Source: Corythucha ciliata
Taxonomy: Eukaryota > Arthropoda > Insecta > Hemiptera > Tingidae
Direction: 5' to 3'
Assembly (NCBI GenBank): GCA_038030265.1
Contig: CM075939.1
Location: forward strand, 48,093,253-48,157,252
Length of the DNA stretch: 64,000 bases
Shown: one piece after another, positions 46,295 to 57,505 of the stretch
Layout: every line of letters begins with the position of its first letter
Numbering within the stretch: the first letter of the stretch is position 1
Translations under genes and position numbers: made by a program
The notes under the pieces: generated by a model
Seen by the model: only the letters and a program-made list of their open reading frames with translations
The model's database searches: none
Told to the model about the DNA's origin: nothing

Positions 46295-47912
46295 ATGAGT
46301 AGTGCGTCCGGGGGGAAGCCCCCCGATAATGAGATTGGCATGGAAGAGCCAAGCGAGGACTTGGATTTAGAATCTAATAGTACCCAGAGTATTCCGAATA
46401 AAACACCTGTTGAACCAGTAAGTGTCAACGTTGATCAAACGCGAGTACCTAATTATTACCAAAGAACAGATGCAGGCCCTTTTATACTGTATTTAGAAAG
46501 TTGCTATAAAGAGAAAGCAGGTATCTCACGTATCCACCCAATGTCCATTGGCAAAATTATCTTTGAAAATAACAAGGCAGTTGCAGATAAAATTTATTCA
46601 ATCAAAAAAAGTGGTCGGAATAGAATTCTTATTGAATTTGATAATTTTGCTTCTACAAATTCACTCGTGGATTCGACTTTTTTTAAAGATAAGGACCTTA
46701 AAATATACATTCCAAACCATCTCGTACAAAGAAGAGGGGTCATTCGCGGAGTTGATAAAACATTAACCGAGGAGGAGATAAAAAAGGTGCTAAAGGGACC
46801 TTTGGGTGAACATTTAGACATTTTTTCTGTCAGACGACTTTCCCGGTGTGTAACTGACGAATCTGGCAAGAACACATTTTATTCACATAAAATGTGAATG
46901 AACACATAAAATGTGTTTTATTCACATTTTTTCCCCACTTATTCAGTATCTTTCTCAGTTAGAGGACAGACTCTGCCGTCACACTTATATATTCATCACG
47001 TGGTTTGCGAAGTTAGTCCTTACGTGCAAAAGGTTGTACAATGCCATAAGTGTTTTCGATACGGTCATTTCATTGACCAGTGTAAAGGTTCAATTCGGTG
47101 TGCTAAATGTGGGGATTCTCACGATGTTAATGAATGCTCGAATGATATAAAAAAATGTCTTCACTGTCAAGGTCCCCATGAGGCCACAGATAGGAAGAAT
47201 TGTCCCCAGTTCAACATAGAAAAACAGATAAAAAAAAGTCATGAGTGAATCCAATGTTCCTTATTTTGAGGCTGAATCCTTCGTCACAGGGAATTCTTTC
47301 GCAGCCCTCTCAAAGGCGTCAACTGCTCCTCCTTTATACAATAAATCAGTTTTTCCTCCGCTAAATAAAGATAATTCTTCGAATACTAGACGATTCGCCT
47401 CATCAAGTGCATTCCCTAGATCTACAAAACGTATGCAGTCACCTCCACTTAAACACTTCAAATCTGTAGAACACGTAAATAATTTTACAAGTAAAAATGT
47501 AACTGGAGGTTTGGTTTAGTTTAATAATCATCGCTCAAATGTTTCTGACACAACTTATACTAAGGAACCTTTAAAGACGAGTAGACGCATACGGCGCCAT
47601 GTTCGTTCTTATCAGTTTAATAAGATAGGTTGGGGGTGGTTTGTTGACATTCACAAAACATGAACAAAAGGTGGATTTTACAAGGCTGATAATTGATAAG
47701 AGCGAACATGGCGTCCGTGATTTTACCTGTCTGATTATAGGTTCTCTACTTATACAAGTACAGCAGTGCCTAATATTTTATTAAAACCTGAGGCAACAAG
47801 TATCATTATTAAGCTTGTTAAATCCCTGGGTATAGATTGTTCGAAATACACGGATGAAGATCTTCAAATTTTCTTAAGAGAAGCAATCGAAGATAGTGAA
47901 CTTTCGACGTAA
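46295..47912 (+). pseudogene. ORF1 (gag-like, zinc-knuckle) of the I-like LINE
   Basis: Starts at ATG 46295 with an acidic, low-complexity N terminus. After a central RNA-binding-like region (to 46890) come three Cys/His knuckles: CHKCFRYGHFIDQC (47042-47083), CAKCGDSHDVNEC (47099-47137) and CLHCQGPHEATDRKNC (47156-47203). Such proteins coat the LINE RNA. A palindromic in-frame insertion with stops sits at about 46870-46915, an A-tract slip near 47228-47235 moves the frame to 47241 onward (SESNVPYFEAESFVTGNSFA), and a TAG lies at 47517. Beyond the inserted small TIR element the C terminus resumes (KPEATSIIIKLVKSLGIDCS) to a TAA at 47910-47912, eight bases before ORF2. Confidence 0.8.
47591..47718. 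mobile_element. Small TIR element inside LINE ORF1
   Basis: Ends CGCCATGTTCGTTCTTATCA and, read inward from the right, CGCCATGTTCGCTCTTATCA. About 128 bp; it interrupts ORF1 between TSRR and the C-terminal segment. Target duplication not seen. Confidence 0.7.
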
Positions 47913-47919
47913 ATAAAGG

Positions 47920-50900
47920 ATGGTATATGGATTAAAAATTTTACAATGGAACGCAAGGTCCCTAGCGTCAAAATTATGTGAAATCGAGAATTTAATGCAT
48001 CAAGATGAAATTGATTTAGCAGCAATATCTGAAAACTGGTTTAATCCTAATCTTTCCTATAAAATTAAAGGATATCACATTGTGAACAACGATCGGAGTG
48101 ACGGAAGAGCCGGAGTCGCTCTCATAATTAAAGAAAATCTACCGTTTAAGGTTTTTAATAATCTATATTCTATAAATGGCCTAATGGCCATTGGCGTTAC
48201 GGTAAACTTTATCAATGGAAGAAATTTAAATATTATTTCTATTTACAACTGCCCAACTAATCAAATAACACATGGTCAATGGGAAGTTTTTTTTGCCTCC
48301 ATACCACATTCTTCATTGATTTTAGGTGATTTCAATTGCCACCATACTGTTTTCGGGTCCCATTTCACTCAAAGGAAAGGTGTTGAACTTCTCAATGCCG
48401 CCGATAATTCTAATTTGTTGTTTTTAAATTCGGGTTCTCTAACTTGCATAAACTCTTCCAATCCCGCCAACCACTCCGCGATTGACATTTCCTTCTGTTC
48501 AGCAGCCATAGCCCCAAACTTTTCTTGGGAAGTACTACAGGACCCGATGGGATCTGACCATCTCCCGATCTGTATTACATCAACTCTTTACAGCGTGAAA
48601 GAAAACAATTTTCCAACTTCACGGAAATGGCGTTCGGACAAAGCGAATTGGGAAACCTTCCAAAATAAATTGAACGGTTCACGCATTGATACTTATAAGG
48701 AATTAATTAGCAATATAAATGAGGCTTGTGAATTTTCGATCCCAATTCGTTCTAAAAAAACCTCAACCACAAGAAAATCGGTGATCTGGTGGAATCAAAG
48801 CTGTACGCAAGCTACAGAAAATAGGAAAACAGCTTACCAGAATTATAAGAACGCCCCATCCTTAACAAACTATTTCCACTACAAAAATAGTAGTGCACGT
48901 GCGAAACTCGTTTTTAAGAATGCAAAAAAAGAGTCTTGGAAGGATTTCTGTAACAATCTGAACAGAAACACTCCAATAAAAAATATCTGGTCACAAATCA
49001 AAACCTTAAAAAATTAAGCTCTGACAAATGCCATCCAAATTACCAAGGGTGACTGGTGCCATGAATTTCTACAAAAACTCACTCCAGATTACGTCCCTTC
49101 ACCTCTCGTTGCGGCGGATACAAGAAACCCTATTATGTCACACATCCTGACGAAAGATATATCATTGAAGGAATTGGACAGGGCCCTTTCCCACTCCATG
49201 AATACTGCTCCGGGTATGGATAGGATAGACTACCCCATAATAAGCCATCTGCCCTTCGAAACGAAAATGAATATGGTAAATATTTTTAATAAGATCATTA
49301 AGGATACCGAAGTTCCGAAAGAGTGGAAGGACGTCTGTGTGGTCCCTTTACTCAAAGCAGGCAAACCACCCAACAATTGCGAGTCATACCGACCGATATC
49401 TCGGTCTTCTTCTCTGTCTCTAAGACTTTTGAAAGGATACTAAAAAATAGGCTCGAGTACTGGCTGGAACACAATAAGATTTTCCCTCACAGTCAGTTTG
49501 GATTTCGAAAAGGCCACTCCTGCATGGACAGCATAGCCCATTTCACGACTTAATCCAAATAGCATTTTCAGAAAGTAAAACCGTGGTTGCCGGGATGTTG
49601 GATATTTCTGGTGCTTTTGACAATGTTGACTTAAGAATATTAGCTCAAACAATGCTTAATGTCGGCATGTGTCACAAATTTGTCAATTTAGTCATGGCTC
49701 TTGTCGGTGACCGTCGCATTCACTTGCTGGTGAATAACGATATGCTTGGTCCTCGTCTGGCTCGATCAGGCTTACCTCAGGGAGACATTTTAAGTCCAAT
49801 TCTTTACTCCTTATACGTTCACGCCGCAGAACGAGTCCTTCCAGCTGGCGTTAATATCTTACAATATGCCGACGATATATGCCTCTACGTGAAAAACTCA
49901 TCCCCGTTAAGAGCCTTAGAATTACTTAAAGAAGGAATACTCTCACTCCGGTCCTTTCTCCTTAACCTCGGGCTCGATATATCCCCACTAAAATCTGTAA
50001 TATGTCCTTTTAATCGATCTCATGCATTCCCACTCCCAAATATAGCCGAAATTGGAAGCTCCAGTTTCCCTATTTCTGCAGAAGTAAAATTCTTGGGAAT
50101 TACCCTAGACCGTAAATTAAACTGGTCTAGTCACATAAAACAACTTGTGACAAGAGCCGAAAAATATGTAAATATAATGCGTATGGTTTGCCACTGCCGT
50201 TGGGGAGCGGATCCTAAAATAATGTTAATTTTTTATAGAGCAACTGTACGCTCTATATTCGATTATGGCGCGGCTCTTTACGGCCTGGCATCACACACTC
50301 ACCTACATAAGTTGAATTTAACCCAATATAAGTGTATTAGGCTATGCCTGGGTTTTTTGAAATCGACTCCCATAGACGTTATGGTTAGATAGGCGGGAGA
50401 GTATGCCATTGCAAATTAGGAGGGAAATTTTATCCGATAGAATGCTCTTAAAAATCAAAGGTCTATATCCATACTTATTTAATCAAATTTTAAACCTAAA
50501 CCAACTAGATTTAACGTCCAACTACTGGAAGAAAAAAAAATCCCCTCTATTGACCTCAAGTTTCCGCAATATTAACATTATTTGTCAACAGGTCTTCTCG
50601 AATAATATACTACCAATTTTTAGTCTACCAGGGCCAATTTATTCCTCATTTTTGTCAGGTCTAAATATCAAAATCAATTATCTTCAGAACCCCGAGCCAA
50701 ACGGTTCCTTGGTCCAAACGACCGAAGAGAGAATTTCCCGTTTATACCCGGATTATTATAAAATATATACGGATGGTTCAGTCTCCCGTTCTGGCGTGGG
50801 CTGTGCTATTTACGATTCAGAGCTACAACTGGGAAAACAATTTATTTTACGTTCGACAACACCCATATTTACAGCTGAACTTGTCGCTATAGTAGAAGCA

Positions 50901-53639
50901 CTGAGATACTTCAGTGAGTTAGACCAAAATAAATTAATAATATTATGTGACAATAAAGGGGTAGTTCAAAGCCTACAAAATATCGAAATTAATTCGAGAA
51001 CCCATAATATCATCGTAGAAATTATCCGTTTTATAGCGAACATGGAACTGTCCAACAAATCCATTGCATTCATGTGGATCCCAGCCCATAAGAGCATCAA
51101 CGGTAACGAACAAGCCGATCGCTTAGCGAAAACTTCTACGCTGAACCCCTCAGCGGAAGTTGCATCTGTTTGCCAGACCATTTTCTTTTTTTGATTTTTT
51201 TTAACTATACAGGGTGTTCATAAATTACCTCGACAGAGAAAGTATGGTGATAGTACACCTCATTTGTGATCGAAATTGCTATTTGAGGTTTTTTGGAATT
51301 CCTCTTGGTTTTCGAGATATCGTCAATTTCGTGTTTTTTTGGTGGCCCTCTGTTTTTTTTCGACAAGTCACTAGTACGGCATCACCAACAGGTGCTAGAC
51401 TAAAAGTAAATAGCTCATTGAAAAGAGCACAAAATTTCCTTCATTATTGGTCCTCTACTCAATAAAATTACACCAAGGCCCTAGCCGCTAGGGCATGAGA
51501 TATCCGAAGGAAACTCGTTATTCGCATTTCTGCCCAATTTTCATAAGCGATTTTCACCATTTCGTCAAAGGAAAATATTTTTTTGCATTCATAGGGAAAA
51601 CTTCCTCATGATGTTAGCTTTCCAATGACGTACAACAGTTACCAGTTTTCACCATCTAGTGAAGAGGTTGAAGCAATAAACGAGTCCAAAACTGAAAAAT
51701 AACCCGCAATGAGGACCCTTTGAATGAGGTAAAACCAGCTCTGATTACTCGTTTCCAACGGATGAGACATACGGGTTCAAGCGGTCAGCTAAATCTATCG
51801 CTAATTTACGTTGGTGAGTTGAAATTGGGTGGTGGTGAAGCTTAAAATATCGTTAGAGGATTGGGCTTCATGGACCAGTGGTCACCCTGACCCGCAACCC
51901 ACGAACGCGAAAATCGAATGCAAAAATCGGCCCTCCGCACATCTGCATTAGATGCACGTTGCACCTCCAGTCGCCGCCTCTGGATTTCCTCGCACGATTC
52001 TGGAGTAAGAATGATTCTCAAGCTCCTCTCTGGGGCTTCTCGGGAAAAAATGCCGCTAGCGGGATCCAAGGACGATGAATCAGAAATAACACTATCCCGT
52101 CCTAGCAACCGCATCTTGTGGCATTTTCACACGGTTTCGTAATACGGCCCCTGGTCGCAACTGGTTGTTGGTAGACCAGCTTTAGATGACCTAGTAAATA
52201 AAAATCCATGGGTGGTTGGGGGTCAGGACAGGACTTTTCGGTGAGCACCTTACTGGTCCATGAAGCCTTGAGCATGAAGATTTACATCGGCGAGTAGTGG
52301 ATTGTCCTGACAACAAACCACCCTTGGATTTTTATTTATTAGGTCATCTAAAACTGGTCTACCAAAAACCAGTTGCGACCAGAAAGGAGCTTGAGAATCG
52401 TACGTATTCGAGAATCGTGCGAGTAAATCCAGAGGCGATGACTGGAGGTCCGCATTTATGCGGAGGGCCAATTTTTGCATTCGACAACAAGGAGAAAACC
52501 TAGAATCCCAGAAAAATCCATGGCGGGTTGGGGGGTCAAGGTGACCACCTTACTGGTCCATGAAGCCCAATCCACTAACGATATTTTAAGCTTCACCACT
52601 ACCCAATTTCAACTCACCAACGTAAATTGGAGTTAGATTTAGCTGACCGCTTGAATCCGTATGTCTCATCCGTTAGGAACCAGTAATCAGAGCTGGATTG
52701 ACCTCATTCAATGGGTCCTGATTGCGGGTTATTTTTCAGTTTTGGGCTCGATTATTGCTTCTACCTCTTCACTAGATGAAAACTGGTAACTATTGTACGT
52801 TATTGGAAAGCTAACATCATAAGGAAGTTTTCCCTATGAATGCAAAAAAATATTTTCCTTTGACGAAATGGAGAAAATCGCTGATGAAAATTGGGCAGAA
52901 AGGCGAATAACGAGTTTCCTTCGGATATCTCATGCCCTAGCGGCTAGGGCCTTGGTGTAATTTTATTGAGTAGAGGACCAATAATGAAGGAAATTTTGTG
53001 CTCTTTTCAATGAGCTATTTACTTTTAGTCTAGCACCTGTTGGTGAAGCCGTACTAGTCACTTGTCGAAAAAAAACAGAGGGTCACAAAAAAGACACGAA
53101 ATTGACGATATCTCGAAAACCAAGAGGAATTCCAAAAAACTTCAAATAGTAATTTCGATCACAAATGAGGTGTACTATCACCATACTTTCTCTGTCGAGG
53201 TAATTTATGAACACCCTGTATAACTCCTCCTCATTTAGAGACTTGGAATCGATTGTATTCAACATCGTTCAAAGGAAGAGCTTACAAGCAAATGGTTCCC
53301 ACCATTGACACTAAAACGTGGTTCGGTAACGAATTCATCTCCAAGGACTGCGTAAAGACAATATGCAGACATAGAGCAAACCACGGCCTGAGCCAACAGT
53401 ACCTGCATAGACTGGGAACAGTCCCAACAGGAAACTGCGAAGTATGTGGGACACAGGCCACCCTGGAACATACTATAATGGAGTGCAGCAGCTATCGTAA
53501 CCAAAGGACCTTATTTCTTGACAATATTACTAACCTCATCACCTGTCCCCTTAACTACAGCACAATCTTATCGTCTAATTCCATCCCGGTATATAAGGCT
53601 TTATACAATTTCACTGTAGCCATCGACTTCAAAGTTTAA
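47920..53639 (+). pseudogene. ORF2 (EN-RT-RNase H-Cys tail) of the I-like LINE, interrupted
   Basis: 47920-49017 is the AP-type endonuclease (LQWNARSLASKL, ISENWF, LILGDFNCHHTVFG, SAIDISF, GSDHLPI), which nicks target DNA. A single in-frame TAA at 49015 interrupts the linker. RT follows in three frames: PGMDRIDYPIISHLP, ESYRPIS, SQFGFRKGHS, DISGAFDNVDLRIL, SGLPQGDILSPILYSLYV, catalytic LQYADDICLYV. RNase H is at about 50755-51150 (YTDGSVSRSGVG, TAELVAIVEALRYF, LCDNKGV, MWIPAHKSINGNEQADRLA). The C-terminal end resumes after the 2-kb palindrome at 53223: TPPHLETWNRLYSTSFKGRA, then CEVCGTQATLEHTIMEC, a CCHC-like tail, to the stop at 53637-53639. Domain order fits the I group. Not active as it stands. 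Confidence 0.88.
51208..53220. mobile_element. 2-kb mariner-derived fold-back element
   Basis: Near-palindrome: left end CAGGGTGTTCATAAATTACC (51210) and the mirror at the right end (53218), each flanked by TA, as for Tc1/mariner. Arms run inward about 0.9-1.0 kb and meet around 52240-52305; the left arm has an extra ~120 bp near 52045-52160. Both arms contain a decayed 3' end of a mariner-type transposase; the right arm reads PPLDFYLLGHLKLVYQKPVA then TRKELENR (about 52315-52400), resembling the family's PLDFFLWGHLK region. So the element is an inverted duplication of a transposon 3' end. It sits in LINE ORF2 after RNase H. Confidence 0.85.
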
Positions 53640-53720
53640 GCCATCTTATTAAAGCTTATTAAATAATTGTAACATATGACTGTATGGTCCTCCACCAATG
53701 CCAGAAAAAAAAAAAAAAAA

Positions 53721-53954
53721 GTTCGAAGTTTTTCGGGAGGGGATGGATGGTGCGAGGGGAAATGACGTAAATCCTTACTTGTGAAGCATTTGAGGGAACT
53801 CTAAAATTGTTTGTTTACAAATAACATGACAAATTTCCCTCCAGTAAACGCGTCTAACCCGCTCTTCCCCACATCAAAATTTTTAAAAATTCGCTACTTT
53901 TGGAAGAGCCCTCTTCAAGAAACACCAACTTTTGAAAAAAGTGCAAGTTCCCCA
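53721..53954. mobile_element. MITE-X second copy, right part
   Basis: Resumes at GTTCGAAGTTTTTCGGGAGG, continues like 44870-45182 with one ~110-bp deletion near 53890, and ends GTGCAAGTTCCCCA. Confidence 0.85.
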
Positions 53955-54605
53955 TTATGAACTTCGGCTGTACAAAAAATAGCGTACAACACTCGGGCGG
54001 TATTTCTCATTACGATCTCGGGCGACAACTGCCCTCGGCTTCACCTCGGGCGCTTCCTGTCGCTCTCGACCGTAATGACCATCATACGGCCCTTGGATCG
54101 TAATAATACTATTCTCATCTTTAGGTACGATATTTTCCCCCAGAACCGCGAATTGACTTTTTCTCGGTTGAATTTTGTCCCTTAACACTTATTTTTCCAT
54201 ATTTAAGAGCTTTTCAGGTGCCTCGCCAGATGAGGGACCCTGCTCCTCTCTCACCACTATCTATGGACGGTGCTGATTATTAATTGTACGCCGGCTTATT
54301 TTACTGAGCTGGAATACACTTTGACGGACTTCTGACGGAATTTTGAGCATGACAGAAAGGCAAAATGTCACTTGGCAGTGCTCTTTTCCACCCTGAGGAC
54401 GGTGACGATCATTTTGGGCCGACCAATTAATTTGTGTGCAACGGCCGTATGCCCCCTCATATTCGTATAGTTTCATTAAACCACAAATTAAGCGTGTATC
54501 ACGTTTCTTATTAATTACACTAATTTTTAGGACATCATTTAGCCTTATAATATGACAATTGGGTTCAATGGAATAAGGCAGCAGCGAGGGCACTTGACGG
54601 AATTC

Positions 54606-55617
54606 TCAGCATCTTTTCTTCAGTATTTCAATTTGTTTTTGAATTCTCTTGATCTACAAAAAATAAATTAAAAATTGGTCGTGTCGTTATACTGTTTTTT
54701 TTTTTTGGCATGAAAATCGGGGCTTACCGTTTTCATTTCTCTCAAAGCGGACGCCATGTTTCTTTCAGGCTCATCAGCGGCGAATCTTTCACTCGTCTTA
54801 AGGGAGTCCATTAGTTTTTTTAGTTTGACAATTTCTTCATTTATGTCTCTGAAAAATAATGAAGAAACCCGCAAAATGGTAGAAATGGGATCAATTATTG
54901 AAATGGAATCTTACTTTTCGGCTCTTCTTTCACGTTTGATCTCGTCCCGTTTCTATGTTATTATAATATGAACATGAATAAGTGGAAACTGTTCATTTTC
55001 CGTAGTAGCGTTTCAAAAATTGCGTTACGAACCGAATTATTCGCCGTCAATTCTTGTCGCGACGTCATACTCAGCAAATTTTCGTCAATTCCAAAAGGTG
55101 GTGGATTTTTAACGAAAATTGGCGCCTCACCCCTCGATTTCTCTACCTTGTACTTGTCCCTCCAAGCTCTCAGAGAGTCTTTATCCCTACAACGACAACA
55201 CCCCCCCCCCCCCCGACTGGCTATTGATTAGGCGCTTATAATAAGATGTTAATCGACGGGTCTACTTCATTTTTTGAAGGGCGTTTTGTCGTTCCAAAAT
55301 CTCATTGGTGATCTTGTCGGCAATGAGTTGATCAAGTAGGTCGCCCGTTTGTCTTTTCGAGCAAACCACTTCAGTGGGGTCTTTGATTTTAGGGAATTTC
55401 CTCGGACGGACAATAAGGCGAGGCTTTCTACTTTTCTTGGAAGGTTCATCTTTCTGAGAGTCGAAATTTAGAAGTTTTTTCGATTTGGCCGAATTAAACC
55501 TGGGAGAACAGTTTTAAGGTTCTGGAAACTAAATACAATGAAGTAAAACTAAGATTTTTACCTTGGATGGAACAAATAATGAAGTTCTGAAATTTCGAAG
55601 GGCACGGATTGTTTCAT
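54606..55617 (-). CDS. Unrecognised coiled-coil protein gene, duplicate lacking the original promoter
   Basis: Same exons as the copy at 56201-57215: 55562-55617, 55266-55499, from 55186 down (exon 3), 54915-54952, 54728-54848 and 54606-54653. In the coding parts I see two synonymous changes and one S/T change relative to the other copy, fewer than in the 3' flank. Its ATG is 5-15 bases from the duplication joint, so upstream it has only the 3' flank of the other copy, not the head-to-head promoter shared with NELF-A. Whether it is expressed is open. The exon 3 to exon 4 splice is not resolved in either copy. Function unknown. Confidence 0.5.
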
Positions 55618-56200
55618 TTTCCTTTTATGGCTTCACCTCGGGCACTTCCTGTCGCCCTCGACCGTAATGACCATCATACCGCCCTTGGATCGTAATATAC
55701 TATTCTCATCTTTAGGCACGATATGTTTCCCCCAGAACCGTGAATTGACTTTTTCTCGGTTGAATTTTGTCCCTTAACACTTATTTTTCCATATTTAAGA
55801 GCTTTTCAGGTGCCTCGCCAGATGAGGGACCCTGCTCCTCTCTCACCGCCACTACCTATGGACGGTGCTGATTATTAATTGTACGCCGGCTTTTTTTACT
55901 GGGCTGGAATACACTTTGACGGACTTCTGACGGAATTTTGAGCATGACAGAAAGGCAAAATGTCACTTGGCAGTGCTCTTTTCCACCCTGAGGACGGTGA
56001 CGATCATTTTGGGCCGACCAATCAATTTGTGTGCAACGGACGTATGCCCCCTCATGTTCGTATAGTTTCATTAAACCATAAAATAAGCGTGTATCACGTT
56101 TCTTATTAATTACACTAATTTTTAGGACATCATTTAGCCTTATAATATGACAATTGGGTTCAATGGAATAAGGCAGCAGCGAGGGCACTTGACAGAATTC

Positions 56201-57215
56201 TCAGCATCTTTTCTTCAGTATTTCAATTTGTTTTTGAATTCTCTTGATCTACAAAAAATAAATTAAAAATTGGTCGTGTCGTTATACTGTTTTTTTTTTT
56301 TTTTTGCATGAAAATCGGGGCTTACCGTTTTCATTTCTCTCAAAGCGGACGCCATGTTTCTTTCAGGCTCATCGGCGGCGAATCTTTCACTCGTCTTAAG
56401 GGAGTCCATTAGTTTTTTTAGTTTGACAATTTCTTCATTTATGTCTCTGAAAAATAATGAAGAAACCCGCAAAATGGTAGAAATGGGATCAATTATTGAA
56501 ATGGAATCTTACTTTTCGGCTCTTCTTTCACGTTTGATCTCGTCCCGTTTCTATGTTATTATAATATGAACATGAATAAGTGGAAACTGTTCATTTTCCG
56601 TAGTAGCGTTTCAAAAATTGCGTTACGAACCGAATTATTCGCTGTCAATTCTTGTCGCGACGTCATACTCAGCAAATTTTCGTCAATTCCAAAAGGTGGT
56701 GGATTTTTAACGAAAATTGGCGCCTCACCCCTCGATTTCTCTACCTTGTACTTGTCCCTCCAAGCTCTCAGAGTGTCTTTATCCCTACAACGACAACACC
56801 CCCCCCCCCCCCGACTGGCTATTGATTAGGCGCTTATAATAAGATGTTAATCGACGGGTCTACTTCATTTTTTGAAGGGCGTTTTGTCGTTCCAAAATCT
56901 CATTGGTGATCTTGTCGGCAATGAGTTGATCAAGTAGGTCGCCCGTTTGTCTTTTCGAGCAAACCACTTCAGTGGGGTCTTTGATTTTAGGGAATTTCCT
57001 CGGACGGACAATAAGGCGAGGCTTTCTACTTTTCTTGGAAGGTTCATCTTTCTGAGAGTCGAAATTTAGAAGTTTTTTCGATTTGGCCGAATTAAACCTG
57101 GGAGAACAATTTTAAGGTTTTGGAAACTAAATACAATGAAGTAAAACTAAGATTTTTACCTTGGATGGAACAAATAATGAAGTTCTGAAATTTCGAAGGG
57201 CACGGATTGTTTCAT
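56201..57215 (-). CDS. Unrecognised basic/coiled-coil protein gene, divergent from NELF-A
   Basis: Minus-strand exons: 57160-57215 (MKQSVPFEISELHYLFHP), 56864-57097 (KSRKPRLIVRPRKFPKIKDP; GDLLDQLIADKITNEILERQ), 56784 downward (DKDTLRAWRDKYKVEKSRGE; APIFVKNPPPFGIDENLLSM), 56513-56550 (KRDEIKRERRAE), 56326-56446 (DINEEIVKLKKLMDSLKTSE) and 56201-56248 (IKRIQKQIEILKKRC, TGA). GT-AG borders and phases fit for exons 1-2, 2-3, 4-5 and 5-6. Between 3 and 4 I find no in-phase donor: exon 3 may instead read to the TAA near 56560, giving about 150-160 residues. With all six exons the product is about 220 residues, basic in the middle and a C-terminal coiled coil. I do not recognise the family. Confidence 0.6.
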
Positions 57216-57505
57216 TTTTCCTTTTATATCCATTTAATTCGTTCTTTTTTCGACAAATTATTCGACTAATTTGTTCTCTATGGTAACGGTCAAAAAGGAG
57301 GCCAGACGGAGGCGCATGCTCCTGAGGGCCGAGTACCTCAGTGGTAGCCTCCCGTATTGTTGCAGTGTGAAGGTTTTTTTTTTATTTTTATTTGTAGGAA
57401 CACTCGTCGTCGTTTGTGGTTGTTTTACATTGATTTTAGGACAAGTTTTTCAATTAAAATGTGCCTCGTGTAATTAAAGTTTAGTGTCGAATTGTCGTTC
57501 AAGCG
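57216..57505. promoter_or_regulatory. Head-to-head promoter region
   Basis: 290 bp separate the ATGs of the minus-strand coiled-coil gene and NELF-A. There is no TATA box near the NELF-A start. A pyrimidine-rich tract ending in TTTGTAG (about 57373-57405) could close a 5'-UTR intron. Sharing is inferred from spacing and divergent orientation. Confidence 0.5.

Larger units (their letters stand above)
46094..53720 (+). mobile_element. Nearly full-length I-like LINE with nested insertions
   Basis: Carries a 5' leader (46094-46294), ORF1 with zinc knuckles, ORF2 with endonuclease, RT, RNase H and a Cys-rich tail, and a 16-base poly(A) at 53705-53720. Flanks AAAAAAAGGTT and AAAAAAAAGTT form the probable target duplication inside MITE-X. 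Subtracting the 2.0-kb palindrome at 51210-53218 and the 128-bp TIR element at 47591-47718 leaves about 5.5 kb, the normal size for the I group. Few lesions: stops or shifts near 46895, 47235, 47517, 49015, 49420, 49550, 50390 and 51185. Confidence 0.88.
54037..57227. repeat. 1.6-kb tandem segmental duplication
   Basis: Unit 1 is 54037-55628 and unit 2 is 55629-57227. They match along their whole length with scattered substitutions and small homopolymer changes (offset 1592-1598). The unit runs from GGCTTCACCTCGGG to TCCTTTTAT, carries a complete minus-strand gene body including its ATG, and includes an old terminal-block remnant (54201-54225). High identity points to a recent event. Confidence 0.92.

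Noticed and set aside
54261..54593. 110-codon frame downstream of the coiled-coil gene, also at 55856-56188
   Set aside because: The two copies differ at several residues with mostly non-synonymous changes, unlike the neighbouring exons; more likely 3' flank.
57320..57360. tRNA or SINE head (CTCAGTGGTAG A-box-like)
   Set aside because: No B box follows at the right distance and no cloverleaf can be drawn.
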